From positions 1 through 64,000 of the forward strand of contig JAUTDX010001415.1 in NCBI GenBank assembly GCA_030844895.1: 64,000 bases of DNA, given 5' to 3'. The translations under genes were made by a program, and so were the position numbers. The notes under the pieces were generated by a model, which was given only the letters and a program-made list of their open reading frames with translations, had not been told where the DNA came from and did no database searches. The stretch is from Ambrosia x helenae. Lineage: Eukaryota > Streptophyta > Magnoliopsida > Asterales > Asteraceae. Of the stretch, positions 12,961 to 22,801 are shown piece after piece. Positions within the stretch are counted from its first letter, which is position 1. Each line of letters opens with the position of its first letter.

Positions 12961-13826
12961 ATAAGAATTGAAAATAAAATGGCCAACTGCACGAAAATGG
13001 TCACTTAGAACCACAATACACATGTGTGACCAAAGGTTGGATAATAGTCACATTTAAAATAACAAAATTTCATGTGGCTTTACATAATCATTAGTCACAT
13101 TTCTGTCACTTTGTTTCTTTTGTGTGACAGTATGATAACAAATGTCATGGGCAAAAAATTATATGTGACCAAAGGTTAGTTAATGGCTACGATTAAAATT
13201 ACAAAATGATTTCATGTGGCTTTACATAATCGTTAGTCACACCATTGTCACTTTATTTTATTTTTGTGTGGCAGAATGATAGCAAGTGTCATAGGAAAGA
13301 AAAATATGTGTGACTAAAGGTTAGACAATAGCCACACTTACAATAACAAATTTTTGGTGTCTCTATAAATAGTTTTTAGCCACATTTATAGTAAATTTAT
13401 GTAACTATATTATTGAAACGGCCACACTTACAGTAAATTCATGTGGCCGTTGATAACCTTTCGCCACGCTTAATGAGCAAAATGCATGATTACAACAACT
13501 CTTTTGCCATAGATTTTTTAAAATGAGGTGGCTAAAACGAACTTTTTAGTGACCATATATTAGAAACGACCACACTTTTAATAAATTCATGTGGCCATTG
13601 CGATCATTTAGCCACACTTTTTATGGACAAATGCTTCATTCAAGTAAGAAATATCAGTACTATTTAGCCACACTTTTAAGTGTTATGGCCACTAAATGTG
13701 AATGTGGCCGTATGATACATATGATGACTCGACCTTTGGTCACACTTGAGTTGAAAAATAAAAGTGTGGCGGAAGGCATATGGTCACACTTTTTTTGTGT
13801 GGCCATAGGCCTATTTTGGCGTAGTG
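12960..13826. repeat. Right subterminal repeat region of the CACTA element
   Basis: Dense AAGTGTGGC, GCCACACTT and TGTGACCAAAGGTT-type motifs recur throughout. Longer units containing CATGTGGCTTTACATAATC repeat about 130 bp apart. Confidence 0.8.
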
Positions 13827-13829
13827 GTA

Positions 13830-14966
13830 TCCATGTACTGGACTTTCATCCAATGCATGTTGGTAGTTGAAACAGTAGCACATAGATTAGATATATCATT
13901 AACGGAATAAGATGATCCTACAGACGTGGAAGAATTTGGAATAGAGGTTTTCGGTTTCCAGTAGAATTTGTTTTGTGAAACCATCTCTTCTTTAGAAATA
14001 GCTGATACCTTGGGAATTTGCATTTGTTTTTTTAGGTATCCTGCTCGATTGTTTGAGCCGCTTATTTCTATTCCAATCACCATCAGAAGGCTTCACCTTG
14101 GATCTGTCATCCATCATTGCCTTAGGTTTTTCAAACTTCATTGGCTTGGGGTGATTATAGTTCCCTTTTGGAGCCTTCTGTTGCTTCCAACTTGCAGTGT
14201 TTTTCAGATTATTTTCACAATTTCTGGCTATGTGTCCTGGGATTCCACATGTGTAACATATCTGACGTTTCACAGATGGATCCCCCTGAGATCTTGCAGT
14301 TTTTTGAGATTCAGAAGATCTGTACACAGCTAAATACCTGTGTGAAGCTGTTTTTGAATGCCTTTTTCCCTTGTTTGAAGAATTCTGTTTTTTATATTTT
14401 GGTAAAACATGTTTTGGTGGAAGATATTTCCCAGTCCCACCCGTACTTGTTTGTTTAACCAAAAGATTTTTTGTTGTATCACAAGCATTCGACAAAATAA
14501 CAGAATCTGAATAATCAAACAAAGAGTTAGACAACATGTCACAAGAGTTTATGCTCAAAACAAACGAGCCCACACAAATATTTTTGTCTCTAGAAGAAAT
14601 TGATAAATTATCCTTTTCAATTTTGTTATTTAATGCAAAAGAATCAGAGTCATCGACTTCATGCCCATCATCTACCCAATCCTCAATAATTAACTTTTCT
14701 GCACAAGAATCAATTGGAATAGTAACATTCACAGCATCTGTAAGATCAAAACAGTTTTTAACCGAAAAATTTTCAGCCACAGAAGAGACAGGAGATTCGG
14801 AACTCTCCTTTTCCGAAACAGATGAATTTTGAGCAGTCACAGACACAGAAACAGGTTCATTAGATTTAGACATGCATTCAGATGATTCAGACATTTCACA
14901 TGATTGATAACTTGAGTCGGTGGTATCCACTGAATCTGTCTCTGAGAGAGATTCAGGATCACTCAC
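13830..14966 (-). pseudogene. gag: Copia gag C-terminal part with CCHC zinc knuckle
   Basis: The main open block runs from 14966 to 13992 (324 residues); a second frame continues to the CACTA insertion. The N-terminal part is Ser/Glu/Asp-rich low complexity. The zinc knuckle is CYTCGIPGHIARNC (CX2CX4HX4C, about residue 235), which binds RNA in the virus-like particle. A Lys/Pro/Gln-rich linker follows. A frameshift near 14010 separates it from the linker frame. The usual capsid region upstream of the knuckle is missing or unrecognisable between 14967 and 15538, where a tandem array sits instead. The gag is therefore both frameshifted and N-terminally eroded. It was presumably expressed from the LTR at 15553-15879. 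Confidence 0.85.
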
Positions 14967-14979
14967 TTTCGAATCATCT

Positions 14980-15116
14980 GAGGTCGGACACAGTCAGAGG
15001 TCAGACACAGGCAGAGGTCGGACACAGACAGAGGTCGGACACAAACAGAGGTCGGACACAAGCAGAGGTCGGACACAATGCTGAGGTCGGACACAATGCT
15101 GAGGTCGGACACAGCT
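14980..15116. repeat. 17-18 bp tandem repeat in the copia gag region
   Basis: Eight copies of a unit GAGGTCGGACACA plus four or five variable bases stand head to tail. The first five are 17 bp, and the next two are 18 bp ending ATGCT. It occupies where gag N-terminal coding would be expected. Confidence 0.92.
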
Positions 15117-15538
15117 CAAACTCTGATATCGAACACTCCTTGAATAGGAAACCTGCACAAAGTTAGCAACCAATTTTCCACAAAATATGGTGATCAACGA
15201 ATTTTTAGAAAATTTTAAAAAGATTTGAAACACCAAAAATCTTTCCTTTTTCAAAACAAACCAATCAAAACTCCTTAATTTTAGCAAACTTCTTTGACCT
15301 CTTATCAGAACAGATCAAACTAAGAATTTTCGATCAAACTTTGAAAAAAAAGGCACGAAATCGATGATGATCATGAATACACAAAAAGAAAACTACATGA
15401 GATAAAACGATTAGTAACAAAAATATATCAATATGAAATCGATAAAAATCAAAACAATGATATCAACCTTTCTTGTAGCAAGAACTTCTTTGATCTTCTT
15501 CTTTTGACACCAAACCGAGCCTTCGAAAGACTTCTTAG
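15117..15538. other. Copia leader region, no gene seen
   Basis: AT-rich sequence lies between the primer-binding site and the gag remnant. No conserved capsid coding is recognisable. Confidence 0.5.
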
Positions 15539-15550
15539 GCTCTGATACCA
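15539..15550 (-). other. Primer-binding site (initiator tRNA-Met type)
   Basis: On the minus strand TGGTATCAGAGC lies two bases inside the 5' LTR. It complements the 3' end of plant initiator tRNA-Met, the usual Ty1/copia primer. Confidence 0.92.
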
Positions 15551-15552
15551 AT

Positions 15553-15879
15553 TGTTATTCCAAGATCTTCTCTACCGGGTATCAAACAACACACAATCAA
15601 AGGCAGAAACAATGATTGTATGGAAAGAACAAAGAAGAAACTTGAAAGAGAATGATTGTATTAATCAAGTGCACACGGTTTCTAGAGAACCGTCTGGTAC
15701 ACCAGGGCCGAACACAAAAGATCAAAGTAACAATTAGACTAGCAACCACAAAATAGACTAGTAACCCCCTATTTATAGTGACATAGGGCGGTTATCATAC
15801 ATTGGGCCTAGAAGGCCGAAACCCATTGAGAACAAGTACAAACCCAAGACAAACGCAAACCTCTAATTATGACCCAACA
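15553..15879 (-). repeat. Copia 5' LTR (element sense)
   Basis: This 327 bp repeat begins TGTTATTCC and ends CCCAACA on the plus strand and matches 559-885. The TSD GTGAC follows at 15880-15884. It should contain the element's promoter and R region. Confidence 0.93.
15771..15777 (-). promoter_or_regulatory. TATA box in the copia 5' LTR
   Basis: On the minus strand CACTATAAATAGG gives a strong TATA match about 105 bases into the LTR. It is conserved in the other LTR. Confidence 0.65.
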
Positions 15880-16291
15880 GTGACTCTGATTGAGACAATC
15901 TCTGGGTTAGGTATGAAAAAAATGTCTAAGCTCGTAAACTTCATCCATCTTCCATCATATTTGATTCTCAATGCATAAGGGTATTTATATAAAGTGGTAG
16001 ATAATAATCTTTGCCTCATAAGCTTGATTCGGGATTAGGATGGAGTCAAGACGCTTAAGTGTGAGACCCTTAGATGATTGATTGAAATTGAACTTAATTG
16101 ATTGAACACAAAAAGGGGCTTGATCAGTTGGTGGTTGGGTTTATATGGACCACAATACCAGCAGTTGCATTTAGTATGTTGTTTTGCCTTGCTAAGAAAA
16201 GTGTTTGAAATAATTTGGAAAGCGAACATCTTAATTATGATTCCATTGTGAGCTTTTTCAGGGACGAAAAAGAGTTAAGTGTGGGGATGTT
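15880..16291 (+). mobile_element. Outer gypsy element internal end and polypurine tract
   Basis: This continues the outer element after the copia. It ends in AAGTGTGGGGATGTT (16277-16291), the polypurine tract that typically precedes the 3' LTR in this group. The second gypsy element in the window has the equivalent AAGTGTGGGGTAGTA at 49120-49135. Confidence 0.7.
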
Positions 16292-17896
16292 TGATGTGTC
16301 GTAAAACACATCTATTTTCCTATGTATTTTGAGTCATAATTGAGTCTTTTGTGTATAGTTTTTTAGTAGTTTTAGGCGTGTATTTGTGTGTTTGTCTATT
16401 TTTATCATTTTAAGGATTTTATTAGTTGTTAGTTATTTTTAGTACTTATTTACTCGTTTTTATATTTTGTTAGGTGTTCATGGACGATAGAGCGAAAACG
16501 AGGAACTTTGGTCAAGTCGTGAACCTGATACGAGAGCATGGAGTAGAAATAGTAGAAGTAATAATAATAATAATAATTAAAAAAAAGGAAATAGCTTGGG
16601 CTCGTGGCCCAAGCATAAATCAACAAAATTAAAAAGGGCACGAGATATGGATATATATCTTCGACGACAGAAAATAACTCATTCGAAGAAACCATATTTA
16701 CAAAGAAAAAAAGAAGCTGCCAGGCGATCGACCAGAAGCTTTCGAGGGGAGAAGGTCCCGGGCACGTTAAAGATTAATATTCAAGGAACCTCGGGTTTGG
16801 TTTAGTTTTATTTATTCGTTTATATTTTTAAAGACATGATGAACTTAGTTTTTGTTTTCATGGATACTATGAGTAGCTAAAACTTTTGTTGGTGACTTGG
16901 GATGATGAACTTGATTTTGGTTTTTAAATAAAGACTTATGTTTTCCGTTTTGGATGTGTTGAGTTACATGATTTAATTTTTATGTTTGATTTTGAATATT
17001 TGTGTACTGGCGGTTTGTGATTTGATTACTTGTTTGTTGGTTTTGATGTTCTAGGCATATAGGAATATCCCCTAAATCTAGAAATCATTTTAGTTTGATT
17101 AACTTTTGTTTTTGAGCTAGTTCTTGCAGTTAGGAATAGAGCAAGTTTAACATGTTTTTAACATCAGTTAGCTAAGGTGTGCAATCCTTTTCCGAAGGTT
17201 AGGAATATAATTCGGGATTGCTAGGTTCACTAACTAGGCATTGTTTGGTAGTTTGGTTATCGCTGGGGCGAGACTAGTTACTTATTCATGTTTAGAGTTT
17301 TCCTAGGATTTCATTCGTATTAGTTAAGTCTGCTTCACAGTTTAGGAGTTTTTGATCAAGAGTTGGTGACTAAAGGATTATTGTGGGATTTGGTTTCGCT
17401 GGGGCGATCCACTTTCATTTTAGCATCTCAATACTTGTCCCGCCTTGAGTCTAGTCGGCTATCCTTGACAGGAGGTTTATTAGATAAAAACAGGGTCTCC
17501 AATCGGATTACATAAGTCAGCTTTTATAACCAGAGACTAGGGATTCTACCCAGGTTACCAGTCTTCTTCTCATAAGAGTTCCAAACCAGTTCGTCAGCTT
17601 TCGTTTATTTTCAGTTTCTTAGTTTAATTAGTAATTTAGCTTTAATTAGTTTTAATTAATTTATTTTAATTTCAGTGTAAACCCCCCAATTATTAAACCA
17701 ATTTAATAATAATAATAATATATCAGGTAATTCATTAAAGTTAATCTCAAGAGTGTTAGATAAAGTCCTTAGGTTCGATACCTGGTCTTGCCTACTTGCT
17801 ACTTGCGATCGGTACACTTGCCGATAGTGTGTGGTTTTAGAAGAGTCTAAGATTTTAACTTGATCAATTTATTTATTTACTTATTTGCACACATCA
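16292..17896 (+). repeat. 3' LTR of the outer Ty3/gypsy element
   Basis: The repeat opens TGATGTGTCG after the polypurine tract and closes GCACACATCA, giving short inverted ends TGATGTGT/ACACATCA. The second gypsy element (43843-59510) has the same kind of ends. It contains no gene. The partner LTR must lie left of the window, so the TSD (expected to match CCCCT at 17897-17901) cannot be checked here. Confidence 0.75.
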
Positions 17897-19389
17897 CCCC
17901 TCATATTAAAGCTTGTACCCAAGTGCATCTGATGACAATGTCTAGCCACAATTTGGTCACTTAGACATTTCATCGAACACTTGGTGTGCATACTTTTTCT
18001 TGTACGATTTCCATGGTTAATTTATGTCTAAGCAATTACCATTCAACAAATTTATCATCTCATGTCACAATTTGGCCAAATACATATTCAAGTTAACAAA
18101 ACCTTGTCTCATGGAATCCTAAAACTCATTTAGACAAGTGGGTTTCCTTCAAGGGCAAACCCCACCTCTCCTAGGAGCTAATTTCTCAATTATTTATGTG
18201 TTTAGTGTGACACTCGTCGTTTAGAAACCATTATCCGTACTGTAATTAAAGCACTAATGGTAAAACCTTAAACCAACACATCTATTACATTCACATCCAT
18301 TTTGCTGAGATTACTTGGTGAAATTTTGTGGAATCTTGGAGCATTATCAAGCTTGGTAGGAAACTTGAACAAGAAAACCCATCTTCTTTTTCCCTCAAAA
18401 ACTCAAGTTCTCTAAGTGCATGAACATTATTTAAACACCTTTCCTTTGATTTTTGATCTTTGTTTCAAGTGGGTTCTTGTAAGAATGTTCACTAACAACT
18501 TTAATCTTTTTGAAAGGAGGATTAAGAACCAACAATTGTTAAACAAAAATGGATGAGAATGGTGTAAATAATATGTATGTGTGTGTCGTGTGTGTGAGTT
18601 AGTGTGTGTGGGTTTTGGGTGTTCTTGAAAACTTGATATTTGTAAGTAACTATTTGATAAAAATTTGAGTTTTTACAAATGTTTTTTCATGTTTAAAAGA
18701 TAAAATCAAATCTGCTCCTCAAGAATGCAAGATGTGAAGTAAATGATCTTTGTGTTTACACACATAATTCAAATCTGATATGTTTACTAAAAATATAATA
18801 TATGTTGACTTAAATATATTATGTATATGGATGAACACATAAAAAGAAATGCTAGAGATATGACTAGAATTGATTAAAGTGCTTAAAAATGACTTAGAAT
18901 GATAAAAATTGCACTTAAATGAAAGTTTTTTAAAATATTATTTTTGATCAGTAGTAAACAGGTCATTTTGACGTTATAATGACCAAAATAATCTATGATA
19001 AAGATTAGAATTAAAACAACGTGTTTAAAACCGATTTCTATGCGTAAAAAGTTCGGTTTTCGCAACTTCCGGCACTTGAAACCTTATTATTTCAAAACTG
19101 ATTATAATCAGGTTATAAGAATATATTTTAAAGATAAAAATGATGTTTTTAAGTAAATAATAAGTTTGGTATTTTTCTATGTATTTATACAAGGTTTAAA
19201 TGCGAAACTAGGCGTTAAAACGGTAATTTTAACACTTAAATTGTAAGTTTTTGAAAACTGATTTAGATCAGCAAGTTTGGACATAATGTATTTGGATTTT
19301 GACAACACTAAAACATGACACACAATTTTGGATGTCGTCATGTTTTTAAATTTTTGACACAAAATTCTTGACACATAAAAGTACGTGTT
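17897..19389. other. AT-rich intergenic sequence
   Basis: No gene is seen. From about 18890 to 19290 there are repeated phrases around GATCAG/ATCAGG within A/T-rich context, probably an old degraded LTR, but no ends could be placed. Confidence 0.45.
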
Positions 19390-19406
19390 ATTAATTTTTT
19401 AAATTT

Positions 19407-21437
19407 ATCAATGAATCTTTATCTTGGTTGAAGAGAAGAGGTGAAAAGGCTTTCATGTTTAAAATTGACTTCCAGAAAGCGTATGATAACGTTGACTGGT
19501 GTTTTTTGATCTCCATCTTGAAGCAAATGGGTTTCCCGGACCGTTGGTGTATGTGGATAGAAGGGGTTTTGAGATCGGCTCGATCTTCGGTCTTAGTTAA
19601 TGGTTCTCCTACTTTTTCCTTTCAATGTGAGAAAGGTTTAAGGCAAGGAGACCCATTATCGCCTTTTCTTTTTCTGATAGTTATGGAAGCTTTCACTTGT
19701 TTATTAAACAAGGCTTCGGAGATTGGTAGTTTTGAAGGCATTAAAATCGGCCCCAATGGGCCAACAATTTCTCATCTTCTTTATGCGGATGATGCGCTCA
19801 TAGTGGGGAAGTGGTCTATAGAGAATTTCAAGATTATGCTTCGTCTCCTTCGCATCTTTCACCTTTGCTCCGGTCTAAAGATAAATCTCCATAAATCGAA
19901 TATTTTTGGTATTAATGGTTCAGAAGATGAAGTTAATTCTTTGGCCGAGTTATGTGGGTGTAGACAAGGGACTTTTCCGTTCGATTATCTTGGTATAAAA
20001 GTGGGCGCTAATATGAATAAAATCCGAATTGGGATGCGGTCGTTAACAAATGTAAATCTAGACTCAAGTTGTGGAAGGCGAAGTATCTTTCGATCGGGGG
20101 ACGGCTTATTCTTATTAAATCGGTTTTATCTAGCCTCCCGATTTATTATCTATCGCTTTATAAGGCTCCGGTGAAAGTCATTGATGTCTTGGAATCCATT
20201 ATGAAGCGGTTTTTGTAGGCGGGGGACGATAATGTGAAAAAGATCCATTGGGTTGCGTGGGAGGTTGTCACAACTCCTAAAAAGAACGGTGGCTTGGGTG
20301 TTGCGAGATTAGGCGAGGTGAATATAGCGCTTCTTGTCAAATGGGTGTGGTTGAACCCCATAGTTTTTGGAGACAAATTATCGATGTTTGTCATAAAAAT
20401 AATAAAGCTTGGAGATTCCTTCCTTGTAACAGTTCACTCACAGGAGGATGGAAGTCTCTAGTCTCACATATAAACAAGCTTGAGTTACAATCTGCTGGGT
20501 TTATGAATAGTCTTAAAGGCGTAGTGGGGAATGGTAGAGATACTCGTTTTTGGCTTGATATTTGGCGAGGTCCGGTTCCACTAAAAGAAGCGTATCCAAA
20601 CCTCTTTCGGTTAATTCTTGATAAGAAAGTTACTGTCGTTGCGGCCTACTCGAACGATAGGCCTCATGTTAACTGCAGATGGAAGCGAAATTTATCTACA
20701 TCCGCTGAATTCCAAGAATTCGATCAGTTATCTCTGTTTCTGCAGGGTGTTCAGCTCAGTGAGTCGCGGACAAGTGGTTGTGGGATCTTAACAAGGAAGG
20801 CCGCTTCTCTGTAGCAGATTTCAGAAAATGTTTACTGCAGGGAAGGATTCAAACCAGAACTGTTAATATGAGCTGGATTAATTGGGTTCCCTTGAAGATA
20901 AAAATTTTTAATTGGAGGGTTGATATGGATAGAATCCCCACCCGTGTTGCCCTTCGTAGGAAACAAATTTACATTTCGGACGTTTCTTGTGCTCTTTGTC
21001 AGACGGAGGAGGAGTCGTCTATGCACTTGTTCACCGGATGTGGTTGGGTTTTCGGCGTTTGGATGGCGATTAGTTCTTGGTGCAAAATTGCACCTATTTT
21101 CGCTTTTGAAACTAAAGACTTGTTTCTCATTGGAAAAGATAACCGAAATAAAGAAGCGAGAAAGATAATTCAAGGGATTGTTATGGTTTCGATTGGGCTA
21201 TTTGGATGGCTAGGAATGATAAGATCTTCAAAGCAAAAGAGCCTAAAGTTATTGAAGTTGTTTCCAAAGTCAAGTCGTTAGCTTTTTTGTGGTTAAAAGC
21301 TAGGTCTAAGCATAAACAGTTGATGTGGATAGATTGGGCGTCATACCCGTTGTATATGTTGTAATCTCTGTTTTTTGCCTCGGCCCTTGTTTTGAGGTCC
21401 GTGTGCGTTTTTAATGAAGTTCACCTCTCAAAAAAAA
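19407..21437 (+). mobile_element. 5'-truncated L1-type LINE with 17 bp target-site duplication
   Basis: The body ends in an A-run at 21430-21437 and is flanked by perfect copies of ATTAATTTTTTAAATTT at 19390-19406 and 21438-21454. A long TSD, a 3' A tail and loss of the 5' half are the signature of target-primed reverse transcription. The retained coding part is the RT palm onward. Confidence 0.93.
19428..21281 (+). pseudogene. LINE ORF2 remnant: reverse transcriptase palm and zf-RVT
   Basis: The first block (19428-20174) begins inside the RT at FKIDFQKAYDNVDW, continues through GLRQGDPLSPFLF, and carries the catalytic YADD motif (LLYADDALIVG). A frameshift near 20050 and a TAG in place of the Trp codon at about 20217 interrupt it. 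Later blocks hold the linker and the C-terminal zinc-binding domain (zf-RVT) with SCALCQTEEES, then H and C. The endonuclease and ORF1 are absent because of 5' truncation. No activity is possible from this copy. Confidence 0.9.
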
Positions 21438-21454
21438 ATTAATTTTTTAAATTT

Positions 21455-21973
21455 CAGACGTTATTTTTATGACACACTTTTGCATATTATTATTATTAAT
21501 ATTAAATTATTATATGTCATTTTGGAATGTTTGAGAAGTGTGCATTTACAAAACTAAAACAAAAAATGGCTATTTATTAATTATATATTCACACACTATT
21601 AGTAGTAACCAAAGATATTTTCATGTTTATGTTCAATGTGACGTTGATAAAAAGCCATAAAATGATAATTCTATTTATAACAACATAAAATGTGTCGACC
21701 ATTATTATTTAACTTATGGTAATACAATGACCACTATATTAACTGGATACATATTTTCAAGAAGAAAAAGATGTTCAGCCAAACAAAGTCAGATGTACGT
21801 AACCTACAACCTTACGTTTTATTAATTCTTTGTGTTGAACAAACAAAACAATATTCAACCTTGATTTCACCTCCTCCCATATATAAACAAACCATGGTAT
21901 ATATCTATATCAAATAATCCAAACACACAAAAACCATTCAATCGAATACATTGATACCTCAAAAATCCAAAAA
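21455..21973 (+). promoter_or_regulatory. Upstream region of the LEA_2 gene
   Basis: AT-rich sequence lies between the LINE and the gene. A TATATAAA box lies at 21880-21887, about 87 bases before the ATG. Further up, a TGACGT-type core (GTGACGTTG, about 21639) and ACGT (21796) resemble as-1/ABRE-like sites. Regulation by stress or hormones would be inference. Confidence 0.55.
21880..21887 (+). promoter_or_regulatory. TATA box of the LEA_2 gene
   Basis: TATATAAA lies after a CT-rich stretch, with a likely transcription start 25-35 bases downstream and a 5'UTR of about 60 bases. Confidence 0.65.
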
Positions 21974-22552
21974 ATGGAAACACCAAAAGGAAGATCACGA
22001 AAATGTCTCAAGATTTGTTGTGGCGTGTCGATAGCAGTAGCTTTCATCTTCATCGTGGTGTCTATAGTCTTATACTTCACGGTCTTTAAACCGAAGGACC
22101 CACAAATCATTGCCCACCCGACAAATCTTGAAAACCTACAAGTTCAACTTTACCCGAATGTAAGCATAAATGCAACTATTGTTCTAACCTTGACGGTCAA
22201 TAACCGTAACTATGGGAGTTTTAAGTTCAAGGACTCGATTGCCTATGTTTATTATCGAGGGATATTAATAGCTGAGGTACCCATAGAACATTCAGAGGTG
22301 CCCGCTCGTGGTAGTTTTACCATGACAGCGTATGCAAATATTACTGGGGATAAAATGGCAACCGATCCTAATTTTTATAGTGATATTGTAACGGGTCATC
22401 TAAATTTTACCTCTACTTCGATTATGCATGGGAAAGTGGGTGTTTTGAAGATTATAAAGGTAGGAGCAAAGGTTGATACTGTTTGTGACATCTGGGTCAA
22501 CATTTTGACACTCGAAGTTTTCCCAAAATGTCACTCAACAGTTGATTTCTAA
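21974..22552 (+). CDS. LEA_2 / NDR1-HIN1-like (NHL) membrane protein
   Basis: A single uninterrupted exon encodes 192 residues. The N-terminus is short and basic (METPKGRSRKCLKICC) and leads into one hydrophobic segment at about residues 18-40, so the protein should be a type II membrane protein, probably at the plasma membrane. The rest is an LEA_2 (WHy-related) beta-sandwich domain, with the familiar pattern of VTL/LTLTVNNRN, a tyrosine-rich strand (AYVYYRG) and IP/VP after it. Asn-X-Ser/Thr sites (NATI, NITG, NFTS) suggest glycosylation outside the cell. Family members act in pathogen response and abiotic stress; the exact role here is inferred only. The ATG is the first after the TATA box, and the length is typical of the smaller NHL proteins. 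It is the only intact host gene seen. Confidence 0.9.
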   Translation: METPKGRSRKCLKICCGVSIAVAFIFIVVSIVLYFTVFKPKDPQIIAHPTNLENLQVQLYPNVSINATIVLTLTVNNRNYGSFKFKDSIAYVYYRGILIAEVPIEHSEVPARGSFTMTAYANITGDKMATDPNFYSDIVTGHLNFTSTSIMHGKVGVLKIIKVGAKVDTVCDIWVNILTLEVFPKCHSTVDF

Positions 22553-22801
22553 GGGGTTTTTTTTTGTTGTGTAAATAATTTCGTCTTGTATATATTTTGT
22601 TATATTGATGTATTTTCCTCTAACGTAGCAATTTACAGATCATCTTTATACTTAATTTACAAGCTCGGCTTCCAAGTATTTTGAGGCTTGGGCTTTAGGC
22701 CCACAATATAATAAGCCCCTATTTTTGTTAAAAAAAAATATATATATATCCAGGGACTTGGGGTACTGGGTTAGCGGCTGAACAATGAATAGGCAGTAAA
22801 G
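22553..22801. other. 3' flank of the LEA_2 gene
   Basis: A T-rich 3'UTR with a weak AATAA-like signal near 22575 is followed by unremarkable AT-rich DNA and by GGCAGTAAAG (22792-22801), the left TSD copy of the next element. Confidence 0.5.

Larger units (their letters stand above)
8940..13826. mobile_element. CACTA (En/Spm) DNA transposon, non-autonomous, nested in the copia
   Basis: The element begins CACTACGCCAAAAT and ends with its inverted complement ATTTTGGCGTAGTG. It is flanked by the 3 bp TSD GTA at 8937-8939 and 13827-13829. Subterminal regions are packed with GCCACACTT/AAGTGTGGC motifs, a hallmark of this superfamily where transposase binds. It is 4887 bp long and no transposase frame is visible, so it would depend on an autonomous relative. 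The interior contains intron-like and exon-like stretches suggesting captured host sequence. Removing it with one TSD copy makes the copia gag-protease linker continuous. Confidence 0.93.
559..15879 (-). mobile_element. Full-length Ty1/copia retrotransposon, transcribed leftward, possibly Sirevirus-like
   Basis: Two 327 bp LTRs (TG...CA) bound the element, with the 5 bp TSD GTGAC at 554-558 and 15880-15884. In minus-strand order it has LTR, tRNA-iMet type primer-binding site, gag with a CCHC knuckle, protease, integrase, reverse transcriptase and RNase H, a long post-pol region with an extra gene, a polypurine tract and LTR. Integrase before RT defines Ty1/copia. A stop codon and a frame change between gag and pol, plus a large post-pol region, recall the Sirevirus lineage; lineage placement is inference. 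A 4.9 kb CACTA element sits inside it. Several stops and frameshifts make it non-functional. The LTRs differ at about nine positions by hand count (roughly 97% identity), so the insertion is fairly young. Confidence 0.93.

Noticed and set aside
14141..14832. Plus-strand open frames over the gag region
   Set aside because: They are antisense shadows of gag. The zinc knuckle lies on the minus strand.
15539..15550. A tRNA gene at the TGGTATCAGAGC match
   Set aside because: Only the 3' end complement is present, with no cloverleaf. It is a retroelement primer-binding site.
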